64,000 bases of DNA from Lactuca virosa. Lineage: Eukaryota; Streptophyta; Magnoliopsida; Asterales; Asteraceae. The stretch covers positions 184,618,693 to 184,682,692 of the forward strand of contig CAKMRJ010000001.1 of the NCBI GenBank assembly GCA_928212115.1. Reading direction: 5' to 3'. How positions within the stretch are numbered: position 1 is the stretch's first letter; each line of letters starts with the position of its first letter. This document shows positions 44,226 through 56,002 of this stretch, piece by piece. Below the pieces are notes generated by a model, which saw only the letters and a list, made by a program, of their open reading frames with translations, was not told the origin of the DNA and ran no database searches. Position numbers and translations under genes: made by a program.

Positions 44226-44845
44226 TTGTGGCGGAAAGTGTCTGGTGGTGGTGCTGATGAAGTGGATGCGCCTCGGAGACGAGCTACTTGTTGCTCGGTA
44301 TCTCATAGTCGTACCTCCCAAACTAACTGTCTCGCTCGGGAGTCTCCGATCACTTCCTGTGTTTGTCTCTCATCTCTCTCAATAGCAAACTGCATTTGTT
44401 CCGTTCGATTTGGGGTGTCCTGAGCTTGGTTATCAATACCTCGGGTGCGCCGGACCATGACTGGGAGGGCCCGGTCAGCTGGTCCTCTATGACTAAGGTC
44501 GAAGAGACCTCGGTTCCTACCGTAGTGTGGTCGTATCCCCCGCTGGTGACTCTATCTCCAAATATCGTGTGCCCATGGGGGCATGGGGCCACCGGGGCCC
44601 ATACGATAAGTCGGTACTATGGCTTTACATGGAGGATTGATGACATCGGATTCTGCATCCGAGTCATCATCATCATTGCCCTTGGGCACTTCCTCTTCGA
44701 GGTCCACTTATTGATTCGGCGGGTCCATCTGCAAGTTCTACTTCGTGTTCCTCCTCTGGTTCTTCCTCTGAGTCGAGCCACCCTGCTATTCCCTGACTAG
44801 GGAGGTAGGGGTTTCCTGGCTAATGATACTCGTCTATAGTGTATT
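44226..44845 (-). pseudogene. extra ORF upstream of gag (E6 copy, decayed)
   Basis: Minus strand near 44830: PGNPYLPSQGIAGWLDSEEE, matching the GDPYFPNQG...GWL start in E1 and E5 and followed by acidic residues. The frame 44350-44592 carries a worn version of the central and C-terminal parts (SGAPEVLITKLRTPQIERNK, LLLREMRDKHRK). Frames are interrupted several times. It is the third case of this ORF between primer site and gag in the same orientation as the element. Confidence 0.62.
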
Positions 44846-45243
44846 GCACGAAGGGGTATAAATACTAGAAATAAATAGCATACCAATTACTCCTATAGTA
44901 ATTTAAATTTTGTTTAGGTTTGGTTCTATTAAGCTCTTTGGATAATTAAATGGTATGTTTTTGATTCATTGTTCATCACAATTACTCCCGAACACATGTT
45001 GGTCATATTTTGAATGAATGTAGTTGATCAGGCTACATTCACCCCCAATACGACTACATAACTGCCCGAGTTTAATAGCGATGTTCAAATCCTCCAAAGA
45101 CTTTTACCGTTCTTGTTGTGTTATTATTCTAAAATGCACACATAGGTTTGTATTTTAATTATTATGTTCAAAGTTGTTTAGTTCCATTGTATTTATAGTT
45201 GCATATCCTGTATGATTAGATATGCTAGTTCACTATAAACAAT
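44846..45243 (-). other. E6 leader
   Basis: AT-rich leader between primer site and extra ORF. I see nothing else in it. Confidence 0.55.
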
Positions 45244-45255
45244 GCTCTGATACCA
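45244..45255 (-). other. E6 primer binding site (initiator Met tRNA)
   Basis: Minus strand TGGTATCAGAGC, three bases from the LTR. Confidence 0.93.
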
Positions 45256-45258
45256 ATC

Positions 45259-48200
45259 TGTCACACCCCTGAACCAGACGGCGGAAACGTCCGGGGGGCT
45301 TGTGCGTGACTTCATCTTGAAATATCATTATAGAGGATATAATTGAAACATAACATCATCATCATCACACATGTAATATAACAACATTCATTGTTTACAT
45401 CGAGTATTGTATTTGAATATTACATGCCAAAATAGTAAGAGTATGATGAAACAAAATATAACACAATATCCATTAGTTTGTTTCGTTCATCCTGCTTCAA
45501 CGGTTCCCTGAGAATACAAGTTATTTGAAAATGTCAACATATATAATGTTGGTGAGTTCATAAGCACGTTTGTGAAAATGATTTGTATGACTTTGAAAAC
45601 CACCAGAAAATCTGATATTTTCTGCAAACTGTTTAATATGTTTGTGTCAGATCTTGTATTAATGCATGTATGTTTTTGTTTATTTGACTAAAAGGGTAAA
45701 GAGAATGTAGAGAGAATGTAAAGAGCATGTAAAGAGAATGTTCCCAGGCAACCCGATGTTGTCTGTAAAAGAGAAAGCTGCCATACCAACCCCCGAAGGT
45801 TGAGTACCAGTACGAGAATATTTCCGAGTAATCCAAAGAAAAGAGAAGGGTCTTCCGTAAACTTCATAACGTTAATTCCTCTAAGTGAGTCGTCATAACC
45901 ATACTAAATAATGACAATTTCGCCTGTCTTGGCATTGTTGGACGCCGGTTTTGATTTTTGATTATAAGGTTTTCGTCACCCTAGACAGAGTTAGTCTAAC
46001 TGTAGCGAACAGCTTAGGTGTGGGTGTCATCCCCGTATAGATCTATACACAAATCCCCGCTCTCCCTCCAAGAGACTCCGGTTATAAATACAGGCTACGG
46101 TCGTACACTTAATAGGTGCCAACCGACAAAACTCACTAGATCCTTAATTGAATTTACGCGAAGAAAGGTATAATCTCATTACAGGCCCAATGAACCATGA
46201 AAGTGAACCACTAAGGCATCGCTAAACATGTAAATCATTTTAAGGCCCAAATTGGAATGAAATTATATAACATGGGCCCGAAATATATATATGAAAGGAC
46301 AACTAAGGCCCATTTCACATGTAAGGTATTTACATGCCCAAATAGCACACAAATAGTATCCAAGGTCCGTCGCACATGTTAATGGGTCAATGAGGCCCAA
46401 TAAACATATAAATAGTATACAGGACCTATCACACATAAAAATAGGCCACTAAGGCCCAATAACCTAGAAAATGATCAAATTAATCCGTTTGTTAGTTTAT
46501 CGGTTGTTTTGGTTCAAGTATTCACTAAAATAGCATAAAAGCCTACTTTTTGCAAAAATGACGTTCTTGGCCCAATAAACCAAAAATTTACAATTATGGC
46601 CCAATTTTTGTAAGAATAACACTTTAGTCTCCATTTTGTTCAAAACTTGTGTTGATGACTAGTTTGTGGTAAAAATAACATTTTAAACCCATTTTTGTCA
46701 AAAATATCATTTTTGGCTTGATTTTTGTGAAAATACACATTTTTCTGGTTTTGGGCTTTTCCGACCTAGTTTTTGGAAAATTTGTATAAAAATCATCGTA
46801 AGTCGAAATTTGGATCCGTAAATTCTGGAAGTGTGGAAATTTTTTCTACTTTGTTCACAATTTGTCTCATAATTTTTGATGGCCTCAAACTAGTGTGAAA
46901 TTACTCACCTTCACAGGTTGGTCCGAAATTATTTCAAATATGATAGGCCGTTTTGTAAAATTCGCCAACAATTGTAGAAAAATCTTATGAAAATGTGAGA
47001 GTAGTCATTTTAAAGGTATAAATCTGAACGTTATCCATGTAAAACAGTTTTGAAAAATATTTCCATTAAGACAGTCAAAACAGCTCGAGATTAGGCTAAA
47101 ACTTTCCTGTCAAAAGCTGATTTTTGAGTATAAGTTATAGATCTTTGAGCACAACACTCATTTTTGCTATTGTAAGTGTATAATTTCCAGATCTACAAGT
47201 TTATATGTAATATATGTGATAAAACATACTTTTCTCAAGGTTCTTATGAAGATCCAAGTGATAAACTTCAAGTTCTTAACATATTTTTAGATTAATGAAG
47301 AAATCAACACATAATCACCAAATAATTCATGGAAAACACACATAATCATGCATATACACATAGATCTACACAAAGCAACTTGTATTCTCCCCCAAAATCA
47401 TATGAAAACCGAAAACATGGGGTATGAACTCACCATGGGGTTTGGATTTCGGTTTTGATGAAGATAAGAAGAAGGTGGTGTAAGTTATGACTCTAGCTAG
47501 CTTCTTGAAGTGATCTTCGAATCTTGATGAGTTCTAGGGAGCATGGTCACGAATTTGAGGTGGTAAGAGGAGTGATTTGAGTTTAAAGATGTAGCAAATC
47601 AATTTAGGTTGTGAGATCTTACCAATGATGATGATCTTTGATGAAAACTCCTCTTGAAACCACACACCAAAACTCGAAAATTTAGAGGAAGGAGGATGAG
47701 TTCTTTAGAGACTTATTGAGAGTGTTTGAAGGAAATGAAAATGGTGGGGAATGAAGGGTTTGGCTGAATTTAGAAGAAGATGGAGGATAAGAAGATTGAG
47801 GTGATGTTTGGATGGATATCCACCATGCAAACATGAGGTGTCATAAGCAAGATTTTTCTTCTTTTCTCTTTTTTTTGTATAAATGTGAGTTGGGCCTAGA
47901 TTTGGGCTAGAGTAATAAGAATGAAATGATTTGGGCCTAACCTTGGCCTTGTTCGAAATTTTGTGAAGCTCCAAGCATTTTTCGGCCCATTGGGCCCTTA
48001 AGAAGGTTCACGGCCCACTAGGGCAAATGGAACCATTTATGGCCCAACAAGACCTATTAGAGATAAAAATGGATTATTTTAGGCCTACATGGCCCAAAAT
48101 GCTAAAGTTTTATGAATGTGGTCCATTTGGAATCCAATTAGGGTTCCTAGTACCAAAATAGTCAAATTGAAAATTTATTGGTCCATTAGGCCCAATAAGG

Positions 48201-48417
48201 GGATCCTAGTCCATAACAAACTTGAACCGGGATTTTTAGGGTTTACAATCCATATGAGATGTATTGTATTAGGTTTTGACTTTAAATCAAGAGTTTTGAA
48301 TTCAAACGAATGGTTTTGATTAAGCATAGAGTATGATATTCACTTAGAGTACAAGCCTTATAATAGATGATGTTTTCATGAGAATAGAATTTCCTAGCAA
48401 AAATGCCAGTGGTGACA
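45259..48417 (-). repeat. E6 5' LTR
   Basis: 3159 bp, almost collinear with 37844-41005. In a sampled 128-bp stretch 3 bases differ. Hairpin module at 45893-46105. Confidence 0.94.
45893..46105 (-). promoter_or_regulatory. conserved hairpin module in E6 5' LTR
   Basis: As in the 3' LTR. One stem reads GGCGT/ATGCC here (G-U pair) and another loses only its outer pair (TAGAC/GTCTA kept). Confidence 0.6.
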
Positions 48418-48955
48418 GAGCTAATAAGGGAAGCAACCGAAAAGATTGTCCAAAATCGAGAACGAATGAAGGCTTCGCAAGACCGACAAAAGAGCTACGC
48501 GGATAAGAGACGAAAACCTTTGGAGTTCCAAGTTGGGGGTCGAGTACTTATAAAAGTATCACATTGGAAGGGATTAATACGTTTCGGAAAACGTGGGAAA
48601 CTAAATCCAAGGTATATCGGACCATTCGAAATCCTTGCCAGGATTGGTCGGGTGGCATACAAGCTGCGATTACCCCAGGAACTTAATCACGTTCATCCTA
48701 CCTTTCACGTGTCAAACTTGAAGAAATGTTTGTCTGATGAGACCCTCGTCATTCCTTTGGAAGAAATTGAGATAAACGAGAACCTCCGCTTTGTAGAGGA
48801 ACCTTTAAAATCATGGACCGAGAGGTCAAATCGACGAAACAAAGCCGCATTCCCATCGTAAAGGTCCGGTGGAACGCCAAGCGAGGACCCGAATTTACTT
48901 GGGAACGTGAGGACCAAATGAAACACAAGTACCCACATCTATTCCCCAACCCTTG
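48418..48955 (+). pseudogene. E5 integrase C-terminal part with chromodomain-like tail
   Basis: It continues from 37843: ELIREATEKIVQNRERMKAS, LEFQVGGRVLIKVSHWKGLI, GKLNPRYIGPFEILARIGRV, HPTFHVSNLKKCLSDETLVI. A one-base deletion near 48810 shifts the frame. In the other frame VKVRWNAKRGPEFTWERED follows and the gene ends at about 48955. The GPF(E/Y) module and the EFTWERED end are typical of chromovirus integrases, which target heterochromatin. Confidence 0.9.
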
Positions 48956-48996
48956 AAGTCCCACTCGAAATGCAAATTTCGGGACGAAATTCCTTC

Positions 48997-49010
48997 TAAC
49001 GGGGGGATAA
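48997..49010 (+). other. E5 polypurine tract
   Basis: TAACGGGGGGATAA directly before the 3' LTR. Confidence 0.9.
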
Positions 49011-49324
49011 TGTGACAACCGTCAAATTAAAGTCAAAGTCAACAGGTCAAAGTCAAAGTCAAAGTCAACAAGTCAAACCGGTCAAACTTAATTAGTACTT
49101 GTATGTTAAAAGTTATTTTATGTATAAAAATGTGCATTTGTATGTCAAGAATCCAAGTGTCTCGGAGAATTTTTGTGTTTAGCAATGTAAAACCTTAAAA
49201 AGGGAGTTAAACGCATAAAAACACGATTAAGGACCCTTTCGGGGACTTAAAACAATCATAAACGAAGCATAACGAGGTTCATGAACCTTGCATTACGAGG
49301 TTATACGAAAATAATGGCTAAGGT

Positions 49325-49580
49325 TAAATCTCTCCCAAATCTCTCCAAGTATGTGAAATCTCTCCCAAATCTCTCCAAGTATGTGAAATCTCTCCAAGTA
49401 TGTGAAATCTCTCCAAGTATGTGAAATCTCTCCCAAATCTCTCCAAGTAAGTGAAATCTCTCCCAAATCTCTCCAAGTATGTGAAATCTCTCCCAAATCT
49501 CTCCAAGTATGTGAAATCTCTCCCAAATCTCTCCACGTATGTGAAATCTCTCCAAGTATGGGAAATCTCTCCCAAAATCT
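49325..49580. repeat. 30-bp minisatellite in E5 3' LTR
   Basis: About ten units with three shortened to 19 bp. The order of full and short units differs from 28544-28790. Confidence 0.9.
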
Positions 49581-51303
49581 CTCTCCAACTTTTATAGTCA
49601 ACCGGGTCATCCCGACCCTTAACTTGGCCAAAAATCACGCAAAACGAGAAGTTAACTTGAAAATTAGCTAAATAGGGTCGAAACCCTTCTTAGGAACCGA
49701 ACCCTCTTAGAGGGAACCTCTTAGAGCCGAAGCCTCTTAGAACCGAACTTGTCAGAAGCGAACTCCTCAGAACCGAACTGCTCTCCTCGGACCGAACCTC
49801 TTGCACCAGAAGCAAACCCTCCCTTCGGCCCCGAACCTACCTTCGGTCCCTTCTCCCTTCTCTCGGTTCTCACCCCCTAAGGACCGAACCCCTCGCAGGT
49901 TCGCTTCCTTCTTCCGGTTTTCGACTACTTTCGCCTCCTAAGCCCGTTTTTGACGGGATTTTTTTCACCAAATTCATATTTTTACCATTTTAAACCCCCA
50001 AAACTCATATTTTATTTATTTCCCAAGGATTTATTAATTTAAAATCATTATTTCATTAATAAAAATATCTAAAGATATTCTACCCCACAAGTGGGTCAAG
50101 TGTGCCCACTTGCCTTCCATGTGTCACTTCCTCTAAGTTCAACCCTATCCACATCACACAAACCAAGGCAAACATCCCTTCAACCTTGCAAGTTGCTCCA
50201 GCAACATCTATATAAAGAAATCCCTGGAGGATTTCTTGGTTCACTTTGATCAATCCTTCACTTACACACTTCTCAAACCATCTCAAGAAAGCTCTTTTCT
50301 CTCTACTTCCCACCACTTTGTGCTAGTGTTCTTGAGCTACTACTTCACTTTTGGTAAGTATTCCATCTAAACTCAAGTGTTATTCCATGTTTCCATAACA
50401 TCCTTGAATCATCTACACACATTTTAACACCAAAGAGTCGTTCTTAGGATCATTCAAGCTTTCACGTGTTCATCAAGTGTTCTTGACTTGATACTCCTCA
50501 TCTTCGACCTTCCACTCCTCAAGAAATCACTCAAGGTGAGTTCATACCCCTACATTTTCACATTTTCTTTAGTTTCCAGGAGGGGAATACAAGTTAAAAC
50601 ACCAAAACATATTTGAAACTTAACTTGACAGCTTACAGCAGAAAAGTTGTGACCTGTTCACGAACTGCTTTACCCAACTTAAACTTAATATTTTTCAAAA
50701 CTGTTTAATATGCAAATATTTCAGGTTTATACCTTTAAAATAACTACTTTCACATCTCCATACGATTTTTCTACAATTTATGGTGATTTTGACAAAACTG
50801 CCTATCACTGCAGCAACAAAATCGGACCAGGCTGTGAAAATGAACATTTTCACACTGGTTTGAGACCACCAAAAATTATAGGAAAATTTATGAACACAGT
50901 ACACCCTTTTTCCCAACTCTATGAGTTTACGGATTCAGTTTTCAACTTACGATGGTTTTTATGTAAATATTCTAAAACAGTGACAGTTAAGGGTAAAAAT
51001 GTTAAAACTAGTTTAAGAGTTATCCACACCTTGTAACATGCTGAGCAAGGTGTGTAGGATTTTATACTTAGTATTTTCAATGTCATTTTATTGAAATACA
51101 AAGTCATGCATAACAAGTTTTCATTTAAAACATAAAACACTCTTGATAAACTATAATATGTATAGTTTGGACACTTCATTTAACAAAGAAACAGTAATAC
51201 AATCGATTTACAAAACGGGTATTTCATTACACTCTACGTGAACTTGTTAATAAATAAGTTTGTGAGACATTCTCCTTTGGGGTACTCTTAAGTACCACAG
51301 TAA

Positions 51304-51516
51304 ATTCCTGTAGTTATAATCAGAATCTCCTGGTGGGAGAGCGTGATAGTTGTGTATAGATCTATATTCGGTCTGACAAACCCGCATCCTAAGCTGCTTG
51401 CAACAGCTAGACCGCCAGGTCTGGGGTGACAAGTGTCATAACATTCCGACGCCTGAAGAACGTCGAGTACGAGGTCTTCGAGTTTAGTATGGTTATAACA
51501 TCTCACATGAGAAATT
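51304..51516 (+). promoter_or_regulatory. conserved hairpin module in E5 3' LTR
   Basis: As in the 5' LTR. The first stem reads TCTCC/GGAGA here. Confidence 0.6.
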
Positions 51517-52017
51517 AACAAAACACACAGTTCATGAGGATTTAAGGAGTTTTATTTAAATATAAAACCACATACACACACACATAAGTATGACGATTTA
51601 CTTACATACACTAAATCTTGGTTCAGTTAAGACTATAACAACCCATTAGAAAATATTGGATTTTCTGGAAACAAACTTGTAACAAACAAAAAGGAACATC
51701 ATTCATTTTTCATTCATAAATTGCTTATGAACTCACCAGCTTTATGCTGATACTCTTTCAAAACAACTTGTATTCTCAGGTAATCAGTAAAACAGGCAAT
51801 CACAAGATTTCTGAAGTCAAGACGCTAAGGCGTAGATTCTTTTGCTATATTTTGACATCATATGTAATTTATTTGGAAACATATACTTTTTAAACGATGT
51901 AACCTTTTAAATTATATTTATGATGGTTGTGTTTACTTTCTTCACTATGATTATGATACTGAGCATGACGTCCTCCGCCCCCGAACGTTTCCGCCATTCT
52001 GGTTTGGGGGTGTGACA

Positions 52018-52022
52018 TATAT
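52018..52022 (+). other. E5 right target duplication (TATAT)
   Basis: Identical to 28200-28204. Confidence 0.93.
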
Positions 52023-53826
52023 GGATACAAACCATAGTAAAGATTTAAGCGGGGTGTTGGGTAGTGATAAACCGTAGTATTTTAAAATATTAGGTTACTT
52101 CAAAGTTTTTAGAGAATTAGTTTAAGTGAACTAGGAATTTTCAATTTCGAGACTTAAACATGGATTGTTAAGTGATGATGATACGATGTGTATCATGTAG
52201 ACTTTAGGTTGAATACCTAAATGGACAAGCACTAGAATATTAGAGGAGATATGCCTTATATTCTAAATGAACATAGCGTGCCTTAGGTTGCTTACCTATA
52301 TTGCTATTACTTGAGAAAGTTTAAGGTCTGTTGCCGACCATAGTATGGAAGAGGAAATTTTATGTATTGCAAATTTAAAAATTTCTATATTAGAACTGAT
52401 ATGAAACTTTTCGAAGGTATAAAAAGACTTATAATAGTCGACATCGATAATGTTAAAGATAAACGATCAATGGATAACGTAAAATAATACTTATCAAGTG
52501 ATATCGTAAATAGTGTATTAATACCTATAGAGTGGTGTTGTACATTCAAACTATGTTTAGTGAAATAATAACACCGTTGGAAGAATGTTATTCGAAGTAC
52601 ATTCGGACGAGATGAATGTTTTTGGCATAACCAATGAAGTTGTTCCACCGCTGTCCAGATTGAAGCAATAATTGCTTATAGAGTAGGAAGAACCGAAGAT
52701 GGTGATCAATACTTCGGCAGTATCGAAATTGATGTTGTGCAAGATTTAGAAGAGTTAAATGGAGATCAAAGGAAAGGCTAATGAAGTTTTCAGACTCAAT
52801 AGGCCAAGACTTTGTCAAAACATTGTGATGTAGTATGCAGTTTGAGTAGTAACACTATGCAGGATGCTCAGACTTAGTATTTAATAATACTGAGTGACGA
52901 TTTACTTCTATCACATCCTTATGGAAGTTCCATTGTGTGTTAAGCCGACTTTAACATACAGAATTAGGATGGTGAAATAGGTTATTTGGTTGTGAAAAAG
53001 CTAAGTAACTTACTTGTGTAAGTAAGGTAGAATGCTTAGTTGAAGAAGATATACACTTATAGTGTTGTATGAGAAGAGATGTTGTAGTTAGGAATGAAAG
53101 AGAACTAATTTGAAAGTAGTAAAACATGCTGAGATGCAGCTATAATGCAGACCTCTTTAAATAGACTCCTATGAATAAGACTTAAAAGATACAACCATGA
53201 GAAGAAGACTTTCTCATATACAGGAATGACGATGTCATAGAAGGATAATGAAATAAACAAATATGCATGATGACTTACATGAGTTAGAAGATGATACAGG
53301 TAGTTGGAAACCGTTTGTCTCCACACTGCTAGAATAAATTTTGGTGTAGTGTGTCTTGCAGAGTAGAGACTACCTGAGGTAGAATTTCTATGAAGAATTT
53401 GGAAGTGAAATTCCTATCGATCTAGGAAAAGTATTAGGATATACTAAATCGAGCATATGCGTAAAAAGGATTCTAGAAGGCGAGTATAAGAAATCCAAGA
53501 TATGTTTGATAGAAATGTGAAATCCCTAGTTGATTCTAGGAGAAATTGTAGTATGTACTTGTTTGAACACATTCATGTGTGATAAGTCACTTTGTGAAAA
53601 CTTTTTGAATGGTGACTTGGTAACTGCGAGACAATACTTGGGACGAGTATGAGTAGGTGTGAATAGTAGTAGAGCCCTATACTACTGGAAGCACATGAAT
53701 CACACTTGGATCAGGGAAAGTCACAAGGTTACCAAGAAGCTAGTAATCGATTTCGTTTTTGTTCGAGTATGTCATTACCTTCGTTTCGGTGATGACTAAG
53801 AAGATGATTTTCGTTCAGACCTAAAT
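52023..53826 (+). other. E4 internal region, no recognisable gene
   Basis: About 1.8 kb, AT-rich. Open frames are short and show no known motif. The stretch 53660-53720 resembles the E2 leader near 15300. A hydrophobic minus-strand frame at 53105-53326 has no context to support it. Confidence 0.6.
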
Positions 53827-54241
53827 GGTGGTACTGGTACGTAGCCTCTGGCCATGTAGAGCATGTCTCCGTAAGAGAATGACTTCTATTCTATGACATT
53901 GGCAGAAGGTTAGACAGGGCTATAAGCCTGAAATCTACCAAAATGTTAATCAGAAAATGTATGTCTTCTGTGCCATTTGGGCCGAAGCTTTATTGATGTA
54001 TATAAAGAAGATTTGGGCACAATTTCCGAGTAATCTCTGATGGATAAGGTCCGGAATACGACAAGTCATCGGATCCTCGCATGCATGCCCCGTGTCCGAC
54101 CCACGTGTCGCAACCCTCGCATCCGAAGCGCAGGTCCAATCCGAAGCCGACGCGTGTCCTCGCCTCGCGTCCGAGCCACCTGGCCTTCACTGCTGTTGCC
54201 GCGTGCCTTCTCCCTTCGGCTGAAGATCCGAGCATCGCCCC

Positions 54242-54250
54242 TATAAATAG
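54242..54250 (+). promoter_or_regulatory. TATA box, E4 tandem unit 1
   Basis: TATAAATAG as at 26995. Confidence 0.6.
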
Positions 54251-55122
54251 AAGGGTTGCGAGATCTCCCGACTAGATTTAGAAATTTGGCATTTTTCACC
54301 CCTAAACTCATATTTTCACTATTTCGACTTCCCCCGAAGCCCCAGAATCATTTCCAACACCCGAAACACGCCCCGAAGTGCCCGAGAAGCCCGAGAAATT
54401 TATCTTTTCGGTTTGAAGCCCAACCCTCGCAGAGCCCGGTTTCAAGAAAACTCCTAATTTTCATTGAAGACAGTCAATTATAGTAACGAAGTGCTGCCCA
54501 AATTACTATTTTAACCCCCGGTTATTTCACGATGAGTTCAATATATAGGAACAATTGTATGTTATGTGTTATATGTGCTATGTGCTTTTCAGTGTTATTA
54601 TTCTGGGTTATTTTCCCGTGTTATTTTTATTTCTGCTATTTATGATAGCAAAGCTATACCTTTGACCATGTGATCAGTGAAAGGACTTAGATTCACGGTG
54701 GTACTGGTACGTAGCCTCTGGCCATGTAGAGCATGTCTCCATAAGAGAATGACTTCTATTCTATGGCATTGGCAGAAGGTTAGACAGGGCTGTAAGCCTA
54801 AAATCTACCAAAATGTTAATCAGAAAATGTATGTCTTCTGTGCCATTTGGGCCGAAGCTTTATTGATGTATATAAAGAAGATTTGGGTACAATTTCCGAG
54901 AAATCTCGCATGGATAAGGTCTGGAATAGGACACGTCATCGGATCCTCGCATGCATGCCCCGTGTCCGACCAGCGTGTCGCAACCCTCGCATCCGAAGCG
55001 CAGGTCCAATCTGAAGCCGACGCGTGTCTGACGCGTGTCCTCGCCTCGCGTCCGAGCCACCTGGCCTTCGCTGCTGCTGTCGCGCGCCTTCTCCCTTCGG
55101 CCGAAGATTCGAGCCTCGCCCC

Positions 55123-55131
55123 TATAAATAG
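55123..55131 (+). promoter_or_regulatory. TATA box, E4 tandem unit 2
   Basis: TATAAATAG as at 26995. This unit has an extra ~12 bp (a repeated ACGCGTGTC) upstream. Confidence 0.6.
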
Positions 55132-55993
55132 AAGGGTTGCGAGATCTCCCGGCTAGATTTTGAAATTTGGCATTTTTCACCCCTAAACTCATATTTTCAC
55201 TATTTCAACTTCCCCCGAAGCCCCAGAATCATTTCCAACACCCGAAACACGCCCCGAAGTGCCCGAGAAGCCCGAGAAATTTATCTTTTCGGTTTGAAGC
55301 CCAACCCTCGCAGAGCCCGGTTTTCAAGAAAACTCTCAGTTTTCATTGAAGAAAGTCAAGTATAGTAACCAAGTGCTGCCCAAATTACTATTTTAACCCC
55401 CGGTTATTTAACGGTGAGTTCAATCTATAGGAACAATTGGATGTTATGTGTTATATGTCCTATGTGCTTTTCAGTGTTATTATTCTGGGTTATTTTCCCG
55501 TGTTATTTTTATTTGTGCTATCCATGATAGCAAAGCTATACCTTTGACCATGTGATCAGTGAAAGGACTTAGATTTACGGTGGTACTGGTACGTGGCCTC
55601 TGGCCATGTAGAGCATGTCTCCGTAAGAGAATGACTTATATTCTATGGCATTGGCAGAAGGTTAGACACGGCTATAAGCCTGAAATCTACCAAAATGTTA
55701 ATCAGAAAATGTATGTCTTCTGTGCCATTTGGGCCGAAGCTTTATTGAAGTATATAAAGAAGATTTGCGCACAATTTTCGAGAAATCTCGCATGGATAAG
55801 GTCCGGAATAGGACACGTCATCGGATCCTTGCATGCATGCCCCGTGTCCGACCCACGTGTCGCAACCCTCGCATCCGAAGCGCAGGTCCAATCCGAAGCC
55901 GACGCGTGTCCTCGCCTCGCGTCCGAGCCACCTGGCCTTCACTGCTGCTGCCGCGTGCCTTCTCCCTTCGGCCGAAGATCCGAGCCTCGCCCA

Positions 55994-56002
55994 TATAAAT
56001 AG
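55994..56002 (+). promoter_or_regulatory. TATA box, E4 tandem unit 3
   Basis: TATAAATAG, preceded by CCA instead of CCC. Confidence 0.6.

Larger units (their letters stand above)
37844..48417 (-). mobile_element. E6 Ty3/gypsy element, antisense, internally deleted
   Basis: A 10.6-kb insertion in the opposite direction. The 5' LTR is 45259-48417 and the 3' LTR 37844-41005 (plus coordinates), with primer site at 45244-45255 and purine tract at about 41006-41020. The internal region is only 4.25 kb. The gag capsid core, the second half of RT, RNase H and the integrase N-terminus are missing, and the rest is full of stops. Sampled LTR stretches differ by only about 2%. It is a sister family of E1 and E5. 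Confidence 0.93.
28205..52017 (+). mobile_element. E5 Ty3/gypsy element (split by E6)
   Basis: Order: 5' LTR 28205-31197, primer site, extra ORF, tandemly duplicated leader, gag, protease, RT-RNase H, integrase to 37843, E6, integrase tail 48418-48955, purine tract, 3' LTR 49011-52017. Without E6 it is 13.2 kb. It is a sister family of E1, with the same gag start, extra ORF and pol. Sampled LTR stretches differ by 2-3%. At least ten stops or frameshifts disable the proteins, more than LTR divergence alone would suggest. Confidence 0.94.
49011..52017 (+). repeat. E5 3' LTR
   Basis: 3007 bp. It differs from the 5' LTR mainly by point changes (about 2-3% in sampled parts) and by the minisatellite. 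Ends GGGGGTGTGACA, then TATAT. Confidence 0.94.

Noticed and set aside
37844..48417. E6 as an inverted part of E5
   Set aside because: It has its own LTR pair, primer site and purine tract on the minus strand and a target duplication in E5 integrase.
49293..49638. Minus-strand frames with ten-residue repeats (ERFGRDFTYL type), also at 28501-28788
   Set aside because: They are translations of a 30-bp non-coding minisatellite. The period divisible by three keeps several frames open.
53105..53326. Minus-strand hydrophobic frame in E4
   Set aside because: AT-rich sequence gives Leu/Phe/Ile codons by chance. No neighbouring gene structure or homology I recognise.
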